A stretch of 64,000 nt of DNA from Ascaris suum (GCA_013433145.1 CM024184.1:744137-808136), one strand, 5' to 3'; counted from the first letter of the stretch, positions 39,340 through 52,760 are shown. The notes: generated by a model from the letters alone, not told the origin. Made by a program: numbers and translations.

Positions 39340-39980
39340 CGACCAGCGCCTATTTGTCTTCTAATAAGCAGAATTTCAGCTTCAACTTACAGCTTTTTTT
39401 TACGAATTCCACTAAAAACAGCTTTTGTGGGATTAGAAAGTTTCCTTTTTTCTATCAAGATAAGGGAAAAGTTACGCGACTTTTTTACTCAAACACAAAT
39501 AATTTAGTCCCTTAAAAATCACGCGGTATTCAAAGAAAAGTTGATTTTTAGGGAAAATTTTATAAGCAGAACAAATGAAAAAAAATTTCTTGAAGAAAAA
39601 ATCCTCAGAAATTGCAACAAATATTCACAATTGAAAGTGCAAAGAATTTTTTTTTTTTTTTTTTGGCTTTCAAAATGAGACAATAAACGTATCGACTAAA
39701 CATGAAAAATGGAATAGGCTAATAAGAAGTAATTCGATTCGTTTTTTTCAACTCAAATAAAATGAACCTAGAATCGACTACTAAACCTTTATGGAACCGA
39801 ATGAATCGTCTCGAAGTTGGCAAGCATTTAGACGAGCAAAAAAATTCGAAGCATACAAGAGTAGGCGAGAGAAAAAAAAGTCTTTTGTTAGGATGTCAAA
39901 TAAACTGCACTATTTAGAAAAACTAAATAATGGATTGTTAAAGACCGATGTGTCAGTTGTTTTGTATAAGACCAGCTAAG

Positions 39981-39982
<2 letters not shown>

Positions 39983-40040
<58 letters not shown>
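39983..40040. repeat. (TA)n array
   Basis: A perfect TA run of about 58 bp, 650 bases from the previous array. Confidence 0.95.
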
Positions 40041-40043
<3 letters not shown>

Positions 40044-41127
40044 AAGAATTATTTCTTCTCATTTCTAAAATTATATGGCTATAAAGAATTTTTTGCACGA
40101 ATTTTTGAAAAATTTATGAAAACTCGAAGAGATATAAATGTATGGTGTTTTTAAGTAAATAGTCGGATTTTAAGAATTCACATCAATATTTGAAGCAGAT
40201 TTTAGGTTTTTCAATTTCATGCCTCTGGACTAGGAGTTCTCAACAAGATAGTAGTACTCTAGAGAGAATACCTTTGCTTTTTCCCGTTGCTAATTTTTTG
40301 AAAATTCTTTTACATTTTAGGAACTGAAAAATTTTGGTTAGAAAAGCAAAGCTCGACTTTCTACAGCAATAGACGGCACAAAAGTAATATTTGTCATGTT
40401 ATACTAACTAGATATCAATTGATTGTACGAATTATATGTTATACTCCCCGAAGAAGCAAAACAGGATTACCTTGAAGATTGATTCGTACAGGTAAAGCGT
40501 AATATGAAACTCACCGGGAAGAAAAAATTTTGAACAGGGGAAGAGGTTTTAAAATTTCACTAACAAGAGTGAGAGTTGAAAAAAAAAAGACCGGAGAGCA
40601 ATCACGCCGATAGGTAGTCGTTAATGAACACAGAAAAGAAATTGCATTTTACTAATTCAACTCAGCCAGAATGAGATGTGACTAGCACATCGCATTGAGC
40701 AATTAATTTCATCACGTGATTTTTGTGTTAAAACAAATTAGATACAAAACTATGCAAATATAGATTCGAATCGATATATAGTAGAATAGTCGAAATTTTT
40801 CAACGGGCGATGACGGTCGAAGAAACGGGAGATGAACGGACTTAACAGTAGAAAGAAAATAAAATACAATAGAATTGTAGAATAGAAAATATTGAATAGT
40901 TTTTAAATTATCTTTTTCAATATTGTAATAGACAAATGCGTTCAAGATATTTGAAAACGTTTGTTGAATGGGAATTTCTTTGCCTCAATGAACGCATCAA
41001 CTAACAGTTGTTCTCTTTATGTTCAACAATTTCTTTGCACGTAAACAAGCTCAACATCGTTGAAATCAAAGCATTCGAACAGATTGAAACACCAATGTAA
41101 CTTTTGAGTTACGTAAACGTATTATTG

Positions 41128-41153
41128 CTCTCTCTCTCTCTCTCCCTCTCTCT
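41128..41153. repeat. (CT)n tract
   Basis: A CT dinucleotide run with one interruption. Confidence 0.9.
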
Positions 41154-42400
41154 ATTTTCGCAATATTATTTCACATTTAGGATTTTTTTTTGGAAACAAA
41201 AAAAGATAACGAGTATCGGTAGTTCCACGAGGAAGAATGAAAAACTTCCTCGCAGAAAAAAATCATCGAAAAGAAAAAAAATTTCGAGAGGAAGGAAAAT
41301 TTCTGGAGAGGAAGGTCTCGTATTTACACGAGTATACGATCATATATTCGTCGACAGAAAATAAGAGCCAATAAGTGCCTTATTTGGAAGAAAATTAAAC
41401 TAAGGGAGAAAGTTTTTACAATATCGAAATATTAGCGAATTTTCGATTCATAAGACTACATCTTCTTCTTTTCAAACACAAATAGAAAGCAGTGAGCAAT
41501 AATAATATCTCCGTTTTTTCTTCAATAGAAAATGACTGAAAATCAGACCACAATAATAAAGACGGAGATGAGGGGGAGAAGGAGGGGCGGGGGTCCAATA
41601 TGGGGAAAGAAGATGATACCCAGTTTTAGTATTATTTATCATTATACGGTAACCATGTTCAGTGAAATCTCTTTCCAACTATCAAATTTCACAAAAAAAT
41701 AGGAAAAGGAAAACACGCCATCGTATACCTATGCGCATGATGTTAGTACCGATACGCGGCAGCACTAAATGATGGCGCTAGGCAATTCATTAAATATTCA
41801 TCCGACAAATCGAAAACGTGATTAATAATGAAAAAAAACCTATTCTAAATAGCGTAAAAATTAGAAATAATTGATGAGTATATATACGCTTATTTAGGAT
41901 AACATGTATATGCCATATTTCTTTGATTTATTTTACGAGGAGACTTTTTCTTTTAAGCTATTTCAATGGGAATTTTCCATCTTCTCCATGAACCAATGAG
42001 GAGCAAATTGAATGAGTTCTTGAGGAATTATAAAAGCATATTCCGAAAATTTTTGAAGATTTAAAAAGTGTGGTATGCGATAGGAAAATGTATTATTTTT
42101 AACATATGTTTCCCTATTATTCCTTATATTTCTTAGGAAACATACAAGAAATAATATTGAAGTGAGGAATTTTTAGTTGACGTTAAGATAACGATTCATA
42201 TAGTGTTTGCGTTTTAGAGTGCAAATAATTACGCTAAATCTTTTCCATAGCAATCCTCTAGAAGAATGCAAAGAAACATTTAACCGTCGATTTTTTTCAA
42301 CGCAGGTTTGGGAAATTAAGCCGCTAGCGATACTATTCCCTTCACTACTAACGCAATGATCGTTGCCGTTTTTGTGCATCCTGGAGATTTTAAGCATTTC

Positions 42401-42403
<3 letters not shown>

Positions 42404-42484
<81 letters not shown>
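42404..42484. repeat. (TA)n array
   Basis: A perfect TA run of about 81 bp, upstream of the small coding-like locus at 42.87 kb. Confidence 0.95.
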
Positions 42485-42486
<2 letters not shown>

Positions 42487-43064
42487 CCTATGTGTCCTTG
42501 CGTGTGTCTGTATCTCTGCCGAATAACACTCACTTCTAAATTACAGAAGTAATTACGATGAAATTTAATGGATTTAAACAAAATCAAAACAAAATTTCAC
42601 TTCGTTTTCATTGACCGAATTAAGAATACAATGGTATTTGAGATATCTGAGACAAATCGTATATAAATTATAAGTGACTTCATGTCGACAGTTAAAATGA
42701 ATATAATCATTTCATCTGAATGTATTAAAATATGCCTATAATAGAAAGAACAGCCTTCAAGCCTAATACCGATACAGCACCATAGCTAGATTAGCCAATA
42801 GACGGTTAGCATCCCCACCTCCTCGCTTCCTCCTCCCCTCCTTCCCCCTCCCCCCTCCTATCAAATTTAGATAGTGTGTAGAGAAGATAGCAGGGGCAAT
42901 TTGCGAAAGAAAGTGAGAAATATGGAAAAGATAACATGGGAGCGGCTATCACTTACGGCGGATCTGCAATTATCCTCTGCTCTCATAACAGAATATCCTA
43001 TTCTTCTCCAATTCGGTTATCACTTGAAGCAGCCGAAGATACGGATGCCGAAAGAGTTCACACG

Positions 43065-43133
43065 ATGCGGGCTTTCTGTATTTTGCTCACTGCATCGATC
43101 AGCTTCATAAGTTATGCACAAATGGTAAAATAA
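43065..43133 (+). CDS. Possible signal-peptide exon on the plus strand (competing reading)
   Basis: ATG at 43065 starts MRAFCILLTASISFISYAQ, a plausible secretory signal, followed by a possible phase-0 donor ATG|GTAAAA at 43125 or a stop at 43131-43133. An acceptor-like ctctcataacag ends at about 42991, which could be the 5' end of this exon. In the same frame after the stop, 43134-43445 stays open, starting near CINNLTDATAQ and reaching KCKCNQ and a strong donor-like CAG|GTATGC at about 43356. A short intron ending at 43202 would keep frame, but its acceptor (cataaag) is poor. One of the two strands is probably a chance frame. Confidence 0.25.
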   Translation: MRAFCILLTASISFISYAQMVK

Positions 43134-43145
43134 TGCATTAATAAT

Positions 43146-43256
43146 TTAACTGATGCGACCGCTCAAGTTTTCCATGAAAGATTCATGTCCTTCGACATAA
43201 AGTGCAAATGCAATCAGCGTAAAATAGATGAAAATCGCCTTCCTTCTCCCCTTCAT
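43146..43256 (-). CDS. Possible small secreted peptide or signal-peptide exon (strand uncertain)
   Basis: ATG at 43256 opens a 36-codon frame ending in TAA. It begins with a textbook secretory signal: basic n-region MKGRRK, hydrophobic core AIFIYFTLIAFALY, then VEG before a likely cleavage point. The remaining residues are HESFMENLSGRIS. Nineteen bases upstream of the ATG an acceptor-like acttgcag lies at about 43276-43283 (minus strand). The peptide could be complete or a first exon. Farther along the same strand an exact GTAAGT donor occurs at 42956-42951, with short open frames before it. A competing plus-strand reading overlaps this place, so the gene call is tentative. No family is recognised. 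Confidence 0.3.
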   Translation of the reverse strand: MKGRRKAIFIYFTLIAFALYVEGHESFMENLSGRIS

Positions 43257-43840
43257 GCTTCTCCGATTCAAATACCTGCAAGTGTTCTTGAAGTTGATCG
43301 ACGTATGGTGAAAAATGGTAACAAAAGTCAACTTTTGCTGTACAATATATCTTTCAGGTATGCTGTCAAAGGGCCATTGTACAACTTGGCAACACAGTAT
43401 ACGTTAAGTACCTTGGATATAATAAACCTTTCTACAACTCCGTAACTCTCACTTTCACCTTAGAGAATGCTAAGTTAGTAATAGCGAGTAAGTAAATACT
43501 TAGAGACATATATGTAAATATATGCATGTAAACAGATATGATATTGTTAACAGTACACTTTAGAGATGTAAATTTTATGGATGCAAGAAACCACAAGAGT
43601 TCACGGTAGGATTAGTGTGGTGCAGAGTGAATTATTGCGACTTCAACGAAGCAACGTTGAGTGCGGGAAATCTATCAAGAACGCTGATTGCCGACTAGTT
43701 ACGACACGGAAGTAAACCGTTTAAAGGAAACATCATATCGTGCGGAGGTGAAAAAACTTTGCCGATGTTATATTCAAATAAGCGCAAACCTTATGGCTGA
43801 GGATACCATTTTCGTGACGAATGAAGATGAAATCGAATAT

Positions 43841-43930
43841 CGATGAGAAGGAGAGATGAAAGGGAAAGGATGAAGGATGAACGATGAAGGCGAAAGATGA
43901 AGACGAAGGATGAAAAGGGGAAGATGAATG
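43841..43930. repeat. Imperfect GATGAAGG purine repeat
   Basis: About 90 bases of almost pure purine on the plus strand built on GATGAAGG/GATGAACG/GAAAGATGAAG units. The opposite strand's Ser/Pro-rich frame is an artefact. Confidence 0.75.
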
Positions 43931-45208
43931 TGTAGAAAATGATTAGACAGAAAACTATTAAGTGCATAAATAATACAATAACGTATGTGTGCTGACGCTG
44001 CCCCATAACGGTTCTTGTCTGAACGCCATGAACTGTTCTTAAATAATGAGTAAGGATGCGTGGAGCGCGAGGTAACAGGGAAATTAGGAGTGGGGGGAGG
44101 ATGAGGGAGGAGGCGGAAAGGGGTGAACGATGGCAATTGAATATTTCGAAACAGACCTAAATACGATGTCCTTTCAAATGCTTATACAGTTTATATCGGC
44201 AGTGACTTAAAAATCCATATGTATTCCCCTCGTCGCAAAATCTTCGTTTGAATACAATTTAACTTAGGCGGACTATTAAGACCCGTTGCAAATAAAGTAA
44301 TATATAAAATTTAAGTTTTCAATTTTTATCTGTAAGAAGTTCAGAAATATTTAAAAGAAGAGAGAGTAAAAATAGTCTGAATGAGATTGTTTTATAGGTT
44401 GTTTTAGATATTCGAAAGTTTCTTTGTGTGATATGAATTGGCCGGTGCATCCTAGTGTAATCCTATCGAATAGCTGAACTCCATCAACCAAAATTCGAAC
44501 CACTCAAGAGATGTTCCATTAATATCGCGATATTCTTTTGCATAATCATCGTTAATATTGATAACTGCATAAACAAAAATGTCGTGGTTTGTAGTTATAA
44601 TTAAGGGAAAACTCATAAACGGATTATTTGAACATTGGTGTTGTGATAAGGTGAAGAAAGGCATTCTGATATGATAAGCTGAATAAGAGTTAAAGAATTT
44701 GCACTGTTTGGAATTTTATGAACGTATTATAGCAGCGAAAATATCGGCAAACAGATAAGAAAAAAAAAGGGATTACTTCATGGCGCCTTTAAAGCTGCAT
44801 TAGCATTCCATGAGTTGATCAACCCTTGAGCAAAACTTGATTTGATATCTTTTTCACTATGCGTCTATATGCAAACATAACATTCCTATAATCACTTTCT
44901 TATACGAGACCAATACAATTTAGAACCATTAGCCACATCATAGAACCAACACCTTATCAGAGAACTATCATTATATCAGTTAATCAATGTTGTTATTCAA
45001 TTTCCCCTAGCGTTTAGGATAACTCTACCTACATGATAAAGCTCAGAAATGACGGGATATAAAACGCATAGAGATAGTTGCATTTGGAAAAACGCAAAAT
45101 AGACAAGAAGATAGCACGTTGAGGAGATATGAATTTTCAGAATTGAGATCTCAAGTGTATTGCTTTAGGATGCTTATAAAATCCTATGCTTAACAAATTA
45201 CCCCACTC

Positions 45209-45212
45209 CTCT

Positions 45213-45254
<42 letters not shown>
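45209..45254. repeat. (CT)n tract
   Basis: A CT dinucleotide run interrupted once by CC. Confidence 0.9.
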
Positions 45255-45682
45255 GAGAACCACTGTTGAACTTCAATATCAATCGCTTTTTTTCTTTTGT
45301 TTGATATTTCATCAAATGATTGAATTATAATCTCATTCATATGATATTCGCTGAAAAAAAAATTTTGAATTCATTTGAGTTGAATTTATTGCATTTAAGT
45401 TATTTTCATTAAAGCAGAGAAGAGTCAACTTGATGAAAACTTTCTGTGATATCAATTTGAAGTGAAAAAAAAAAGATTTCTAATGCAATAATTTTGAGTA
45501 TGTATATAAGATTTATAATTTTATTGATGATGGAATTTTCTCGATTTAAAAAAAAAAAAACCGCTAAGATTTGAAAATTTTTTGCTCATCTAGTCCATTA
45601 ATCAAATAAATATTAATATTTAATGATAACTAAATTCGATATTTTAATTTCCATTCATAGAATAACTTTCAAATACTTATCA

Positions 45683-45724
45683 AATATTACTAGTAATATT
45701 AGTTATATTACTAGTAATATTAGT
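45683..45724. repeat. Tandem palindrome
   Basis: ATATTACTAGTAATATTAGTT occurs twice in a row. Each unit contains the perfect palindrome AATATTACTAGTAATATT or its core. Confidence 0.8.
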
Positions 45725-46312
45725 TAGTCAATATTATATAGTAGTCATATTACCAATTTATTGCATCTCCGTGGAAACTTTGATATTTTCAATAGTCGAT
45801 TTTTTTTCCGCTCTAATTCTTTCATAAAAATAAAAAAAATTTCTCCATTAGAAAAAAAAAACGCTTATAATTCTAGAATTAATATGCTTTCAGCAATTTT
45901 CCTCTTCTATTTTTATGTCATCAAATCTATAGGTTATGGTGATGCTTTCCTATTGCGAAAAAAAAAAACAATTCTGAAAATTTTTTCAACGATACGTCAT
46001 AAATATTACTGTTGAGCATATTCTGGAATCTTATCGGATTATTAATGAAATCCATAAATTTCAGGATTTAAATTGCTTCTTTTATATCTGCGCTATCGCA
46101 TGGAATGAAAAAATTCCAAGTACGCTGAAAATTTTCCTTTAAATTGAGCATCCTGCCACTTTATATTTCTTTGCTATTTTTGGTAATATATATGCTATCT
46201 GAGATATTCTATATGCAATATACATTTTATTATAGACTGCATTTTATTTCACAAATGTACTAAATATAAGCGTAAATATAATTAGAGGTGGAAATATAAA
46301 TATAAACAGAAA

Positions 46313-46360
46313 AACAAATAAATAAATAAATAAATTAATGAATTAAATGAATAATCAATA
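46313..46360. repeat. (AAAT)n array
   Basis: An imperfect AAAT tetranucleotide run that continues, degenerate, to about 46440. Confidence 0.8.
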
Positions 46361-46466
46361 AATTCGGAAGAAAGCAATAAACAAATTAGTTAATTAATTA
46401 GTTAAGTAGACGACTGAATGAACGAATAAATAAATAAATTCATATAGGCTTCATTTGATGTAAAAA

Positions 46467-46486
46467 ACACACACACACACACACTC
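46467..46486. repeat. (AC)n tract
   Basis: A short perfect AC dinucleotide run. Confidence 0.85.
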
Positions 46487-47797
46487 TCTTGGACAAACAA
46501 GGTGATGACGTTTCTGCACAGTGGATGAATTAGCCGAACATGAGTGCACTACAGATGCTGTAATGTGAAAATTGAAATTGAAAACAGTCCAACAGTACTA
46601 TTCAATGGGATGAATTCTATGAAGCTTTTTAAAAAAAAAACGCTAAATGCAAATCGAACATTATATGATTTTAAATAGAAGGCTATATTGTATATGTATG
46701 CATTCTGATGTGTACTTATTTATGTGAAGCCGAAAGGTATCTGAGGTATGAAGCATCAACAGGTATCGGTATAAACGCCAACTGCTTTAAAGCCAACGCA
46801 GATACTATGGACTCAGCGACTACAGACTATGGCCTATTTTGGTGGTGGCATTAGCGCAACCTGTAGACATATTACTAACAAAAAGTTTTTAGAGATAGCA
46901 ATTAAGTATTGAAACAAAAAAAAACATCAATCTAGAAGTGGTCATCAGTGGTCAGCGAATTCGAAGGACATTCGAAGGACTAAAGTTGCTTCGGTAGAAG
47001 TCCACAGTATGGTGGTCATCAATAGTTACTAGTTCATAGGATCAATATCACTTTATCGCTTATATCATCACGTTATCAAATGAGAAATAAAAATTAATTA
47101 ATCAATCATTTGAAGTGATGAATTGTCTTCCAAATAAATTTCTTTCAAACTCGCATAATTTTACAATTAAATGCATCAAGCATATTTTGCAAATAATCGT
47201 AAATTTTATGAAGTAATTTTTTTTTTGTGAAATGAATCCCCATAAAAAATCAAATATATTCGAAGAACGAACGAAAGAAATATTGTTATCTTCTCGGGTG
47301 TATTTTTTTTATATGGTAAGAAGGATTTTAAGAAAGGAAAAAAATGAAGTTTCCCTTGGCAATTATTTACCACTTTGGCGATGAATTTTTTGCCAACAAT
47401 TCAGCAGCGAATTAACATCCAAAAAGAACAGAATACTGCAACAAAATGCAGATTTGGGTTTTCACCGACAGCCGCCCCACTATGTTAAGGGGAGGGGGGG
47501 GGGGTCGAATTCTTGCATGATGCAATTCAGCTAAAAAAAAGGGACTATCGCATTCTAGCATAATAAAGTTCCTCCAAAACAAGCTGGCACAATATGGGCT
47601 TTTCACATTCCTCTTATTATATCAACTTTTTCCACAGATCACGAAAAGACGTAAAACGCGTCAAATACTGTCTATTTGTTACTATATTTTAAAGTAACAA
47701 ATAGCTCATTCTATCCTCTTATGAGAGATCTTTATTATGAGCTGATCATTATATAATAAAACAAAAACCTAGCACTGCTATCATAATACAGGAGGTC

Positions 47798-47965
47798 ATC
47801 CCCATGCACCAACTATTCGCGCCAAACCTAGCAACTATGGCTTCAAATGCTTCTAACTTGAAGCCTGGAAACGCATATAGGCATATACACATATGCACGA
47901 ACGTACAGAGACAAACACAGACATACGCAGACGTAGACAAATGCAAACACACAAATAGGCAAAGC
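47798..47965 (+). repeat. CAGACA-tailed dispersed repeat, copy 3
   Basis: The core GCGCCAA...AACTATGGCTTCAAATGCTTCT...GGAAACGCATATAGGC is followed by an imperfect tail (acagagacaaacacagacatacgcagac as its type). It shares its core with copies 1 and 2. Confidence 0.45.
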
Positions 47966-49227
47966 ACATTTGCAAAAAAAGGCATGAAAGATGTGCAAAT
48001 CGCAACAACTTCTCATATTTCTCTATTATCTATCACATAGCAATGCATTGTGTAAGATTATCATTTTTAAAACAACTTTATTAATCATTTTTGAATAATC
48101 GTCTCTGTGCAAAATTCACTCATCGTACGATGAGATTTTCCTTCTCTCTCTCCAGATTCAATAAAAAAAAAATTAAAATAAAACCCGTTGTGAGGAGGGG
48201 TGAAGGTGGGAAAAAGGGGGGGGGGTGCGCATTCTGAACGCTCATCATCCCATAAACTTTCAACAACGTATGCTTTAAAAATGTAATTTGGGCAGAATAA
48301 AACAAATAATGATAGAGCGCATATCGTTGCGTCGCTATTATCGATTTTTTTTTTTTTGCTTAAATGTAAAAAAATTTTTAAAAAAAATTTACTCCAATGT
48401 ATCTATTAATTCTTTTAGATTTACCTGAAAATGGCCATAGATATATCTAATATTACTATGGTCTGCTTACCGTATCACAACTAAAGTATAACCCCCCCCC
48501 CTCCTATTTTCTTGCACCGTCAATCCCTCAGGGTTTATATTTTATGTCTTCCCTCTTAAGCCAATTGCTTCATGAATAATGTCGCGTCCTTTCAAATCGT
48601 TTCGACGCTTTCAGCTATTTATTCTCGATTACATCCTATATTGCTATATATACGTGCAATTTTTTTTTTTTTTAAATAATGTAATCGATCATTTTAGTGT
48701 AGATTTTCCGGTTTCTGTCCAAATAGTCCAAAAATGAACGGTGTGATCGAATAATGAAAGGTAAAGCTTTTTACCTATATTTTCTTATCAATAAAGCATT
48801 AAATTTGAATAAAATTTCTACTGCAAAAACACCTACTTCCTATGGGGAAAAAAAACGAAAAAGCAAGAAACACATCAATAGAGTTGAGATGAAATGAGTT
48901 TTTCTTATTTCTTTAGATCAGAGTATGCGATTTTATGAATCGCCAACCAAAAAAAAAAAAAAAAATTAAAATACATATGTATTCATATTTCAATTGCTGT
49001 CATCATATGCATCAATCTTTTGCATAAAGAAGTGAAATATTATCAATAATTAATTATAAATTGAAATTTTGATGAATGCAAAATGCAAATAAATTTTTTT
49101 TGCAATATTCAAACATTTAAAATTCGATTTGAAAGTTAAAGATTCTTCGATGCTTTGAAAATATTCTAGAAAGCTATCATAGATAATTTTACAAATTTCA
49201 ACTGTAATTTCGTTTCAATGTTGAAGT

Positions 49228-49272
49228 TAACAGACAGACAGACAAATACACATATAAACAGGCACAGACAAA
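49228..49272 (+). repeat. CAGACA-rich tract
   Basis: AACAGACAGACAGACAAATACAC and CAGGCACAGAC form a short tail-like tract without an obvious core. Confidence 0.35.
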
Positions 49273-49968
49273 ATTTTTGAATAATTCACTTTATGTGCGC
49301 AAATTATGAAGAATAAAAAAAAAAATCAATGGAAATAAAAAAAAAAGCAGGAAGGAAAATTCTTTTCATCGTTTACGATCATGATGATTTTTATTTCTAA
49401 AATCGTGAAAATATTTTTAAACAATATCTTATTACAAACCGTCTCAAATTTCATATAATTTTTTTTTTCTTATCACCATTCATTATTGACAGCTGCTAAT
49501 TCTTTCATTAAATTTTACTGACAGCTACTAAAGACTCGTCAAAGAAAATCGAAATATGTAAATTTCAGCTGAATGAATGGCTAATCATACGAGAGAACTA
49601 AGTGAAGAGATGAGTGAGCGAAAATGATGATCAAATATAAATGACAGATTAGTTAGAATACCGATATATAATTGAGCAAATGTTATCAATTCCTTAAAAT
49701 CGACAATACTAACTGCCTTAATTTTGCAAAAAAAAAAAAAGACGTTCATAACTGTTTCGAATTAAAATTCGAACCTTATGTAGAAGGAGTTTATTGATAT
49801 CATATCAAAGCATCATTTGATCATTTATAAGGCGTGCAGAGAATTAGTGCAAAATTATTATAAATTAGAAGCCATAGGTAATCGGTTACCTATTCTTTTT
49901 ACCACTCGAGTGAAAAGAAGTTCCGTTATCATTCAAATAAACATTAGTGAACACTACGAAATAATAAC

Positions 49969-50022
49969 TAAACAATATTTGCATATCGATATTTGCATAT
50001 TAAACAATATTTGCATATCGAT
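49969..50022. repeat. Duplicated 22-mer
   Basis: TAAACAATATTTGCATATCG plus AT occurs at 49969-49990 and 50001-50022, with a partial copy between. Confidence 0.85.
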
Positions 50023-50402
50023 CATAAATGAATGAATAATTGAATGAAAAGAAAGAAATTTAACATCAAATAATACTTTAATGTTGTACTCATATATTTC
50101 ATGAAAGTATATTGAATTTATCACATTTTCTTACAGAAAAAAAAAGCTTTAAAATTTATGTTCATTTGAGCGTGAAAAACAAATAGTGTCTGACGATGAC
50201 GATTGCAAAGTCATAAAACTTGATAATGAGGAGGAAGAGGGTTTATTGATTAAAAATGGTCAGTGTTAATAATAAATTGTAATTTTTGAAAATAGGTTCC
50301 AGAAATGAAAAGGCAACGATAAAAGAGAGAAAAACATTCAAAAAAATTTCCAAGATAAGGAGTTTTTCAAGTCGTTTATGACGAAGAATGATGTTTTTTT
50401 TT

Positions 50403-50448
50403 GGGGGGGGGGGGGGAGGGAGGGAGAGAGGGAAGGGGAGGAGGCTCT
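50403..50448. repeat. Mono-G tract and G-rich purine run
   Basis: Fourteen G followed by a GA-rich run to about 50446. Four separate G-runs make it a potential G-quadruplex on the plus strand. Confidence 0.9.
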
Positions 50449-52089
50449 TGCTATAAGAAAGGATTTTTCGGCTTTCTACTAAATGCAGCGTTTTTTAAAA
50501 ATTTTATTACTTTGAAAGCTATAAGTAAAATTATATCATATTTAGTGGTTTGATTTTTTTTTAAAGGAGCGACGTATCGTTTGCTGACACAAGACTTCAT
50601 CTCCGAACAACACGTGCATCGATCATGATGACGACACTTTTATCAGATTTGCTGATAAGTGATAAGGACAGTTGAGATATATAAGCTCAAAAGATTTGAA
50701 AAGTCAAATATAACGACCGATATACGGAATTTTCTTTCTCGTCTTCTGCGCCCCGACCAAACTTTTCTGCCTATTTTCGCTCCTCTCTCCTCCTTCCTAC
50801 CCTTTGCCCCCCCCCCTTTCCCGCCGCTCCTCAACATCCACCCTTCTCATCTCCCCCACCCCCTCCCAGTAAAAACCTCAGGCATGCACGAAAAAAAACA
50901 ACTTATTGTATGATAGTAATTAAGCGCTAGATAAATGGTGTACAACGATGAATGATGATCGTTGCGAAACTAACAGCAATACATAGAGGATATAGAGAGA
51001 GTTGTTTTGTTTGATAGAGCATGATATTATATTGCAAGAAGTTGTCATATGAATGCGAGTGCTACTTAATATTCCACTTTCATAGCAATAATGAGTGCCG
51101 CTTGCAACGACATTTTATCGGCGCTATATATCACTCAATAGAACATCACTTCCCCCAACTTCCTCTCTTTCCCTCTCCGAGAAATCAATTTTTCATTAGG
51201 TAGGGCTTTACTTTTCGAAAAATCTTTAAAAATCGAAAATATTCTCGATAAAGAATCTCTAAAAAAAATTCCTTTCAACTGAAATGAATATGGAAAATTT
51301 TTCAGTTAATTTTAACACGAAATAAATAATAAAGCTATTTACCGGGCAAAGACCTATAGAAAATAATTGAATAAATAGTAATACAGTCTTGTTCGTATAA
51401 ATTCCCTTAATGAGTTATACGAAACTCATATCATGTGAAATTGAACGCTCTCAAATAAACGTACATTAGAAGTTACCCACTGATTTGAAAACAATATCGA
51501 TTGATAAATCCATGAGAGATCCATCTTTATTAGAACACTATAAGGAACTTTTTAATAAAATAAGATATCATTATCATTTATTATTAATTTTATTCTATGT
51601 TAAATATCATTTTTTATTAAATATTATTTAAGAGATTCATTGCAAATGTTTATATTTCATATCTGACTTGTTTAATTTCATTTCAATGAAACTCAATTAC
51701 TCATCGAATCAATTTCGAAGTGAATAATTCAAATCACATAAATCTATTACACATTTGCAAGTCAGATATCGATCGAATTGCACCGATTAGACGTTGAAAT
51801 TTTACATTAATGTCGTTATGATAATCTTTATATCCTTTCATAATTGACTTTCCGATCGCTATCCGTAGAATTTTGAAGTTATGGGATGGAGAATTATTGA
51901 AAAATTATCGAAAATTCGATGAGAAAAAAAAACTATCATAGCAATCTTTCTCACAAAAAAAAAAAATTAAAAAATCGACGGCAATCGAAAACTAAGAATT
52001 TGAGTTATTGAAAAAAAAAATTGAAAAACGGGACGAAACTTGAAAGACTTAAAAATTATTTACAAAAAGAACACCTAACTCCCAGTATC

Positions 52090-52760
52090 ATCATAAGCGC
52101 TAAAAAAAGCTACTAGTGCTGGTAATCCAGTGGAATTTCGTTCGGCTATGTAGTCGACCGAAGCCTTTAGCTCACAAGGCTCACAAAGAATTTATATGCA
52201 TATTTCACCAGCATTCATTCTCATTCTCGGTCTCTTGAATAGTTATTCCATTTAAACGTTCCGTCCGCCGAATCCTTTTCCACTTCAACATGTAACGTTA
52301 TTTTCTCCCTTATTTAATATTTATTTTCACGTCAATATCGCTATGGGTTGGATCCTGCGATCACTATAATACATTAGGACAGGATTTTAATACTTACACA
52401 CATACTATTTTACCGATTATCGAAGTTTTTCGGAGAATCCTTTTTCTATGAGAATAATCACCGTCGGCTAGTAACCGGAGGCGTTCGGATATAGGCGGAA
52501 TTCCGCTAATTCCAAAGGCATTTTGAAATGTCGGTTGATGGTTGTCCGTCTAAGACATCAAATAAAAAGATCGAACAGTGAAAGCCAAGCTTCGACCAGC
52601 AAAAAAAAAACTAGATATCTCGGTTTCTGATCGGAATTCGATCAGTCGATTAGCATCATTAATATCTATTTTACGAGCCAACGAAAGGCCCTCTACATTT
52701 GAGGATTTTCGTCGAGGTCAAATCGGCTCGTAAAGAATTAACGCTTTCTGAGCTAACCTA
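52090..52760. other. GC-richer patch with a 12-base palindrome
   Basis: CpG-rich words (CGACCG, CCGTCGG, CCGGAGGCG) are scattered through 670 bases of otherwise AT-rich DNA. GCGGAATTCCGC at 52495-52506 is a perfect palindrome. No ORF, RNA or family was recognised. It may be an old insertion. Confidence 0.3.

Larger units (their letters stand above)
36421..42869. other. Gene-poor stretch upstream of leader A
   Basis: About 6.4 kb without a convincing gene. Purine-rich stretches at 37840-37980, 38940-39010 and 41560-41600 produce proline/serine-rich frames on the minus strand that are compositional artefacts. (TA)n arrays lie at 39.3, 40.0 and 42.4 kb, and a (CT)n tract at 41128-41153. The stretch may be intergenic or an intron to a still more distant first exon. 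Confidence 0.5.

Noticed and set aside
43774..44136. 120-codon minus-strand frame rich in Ser, Pro and His
   Set aside because: It is the complement of a purine-rich GATGAAGG-type repeat and a G-rich tract. Its composition explains it.
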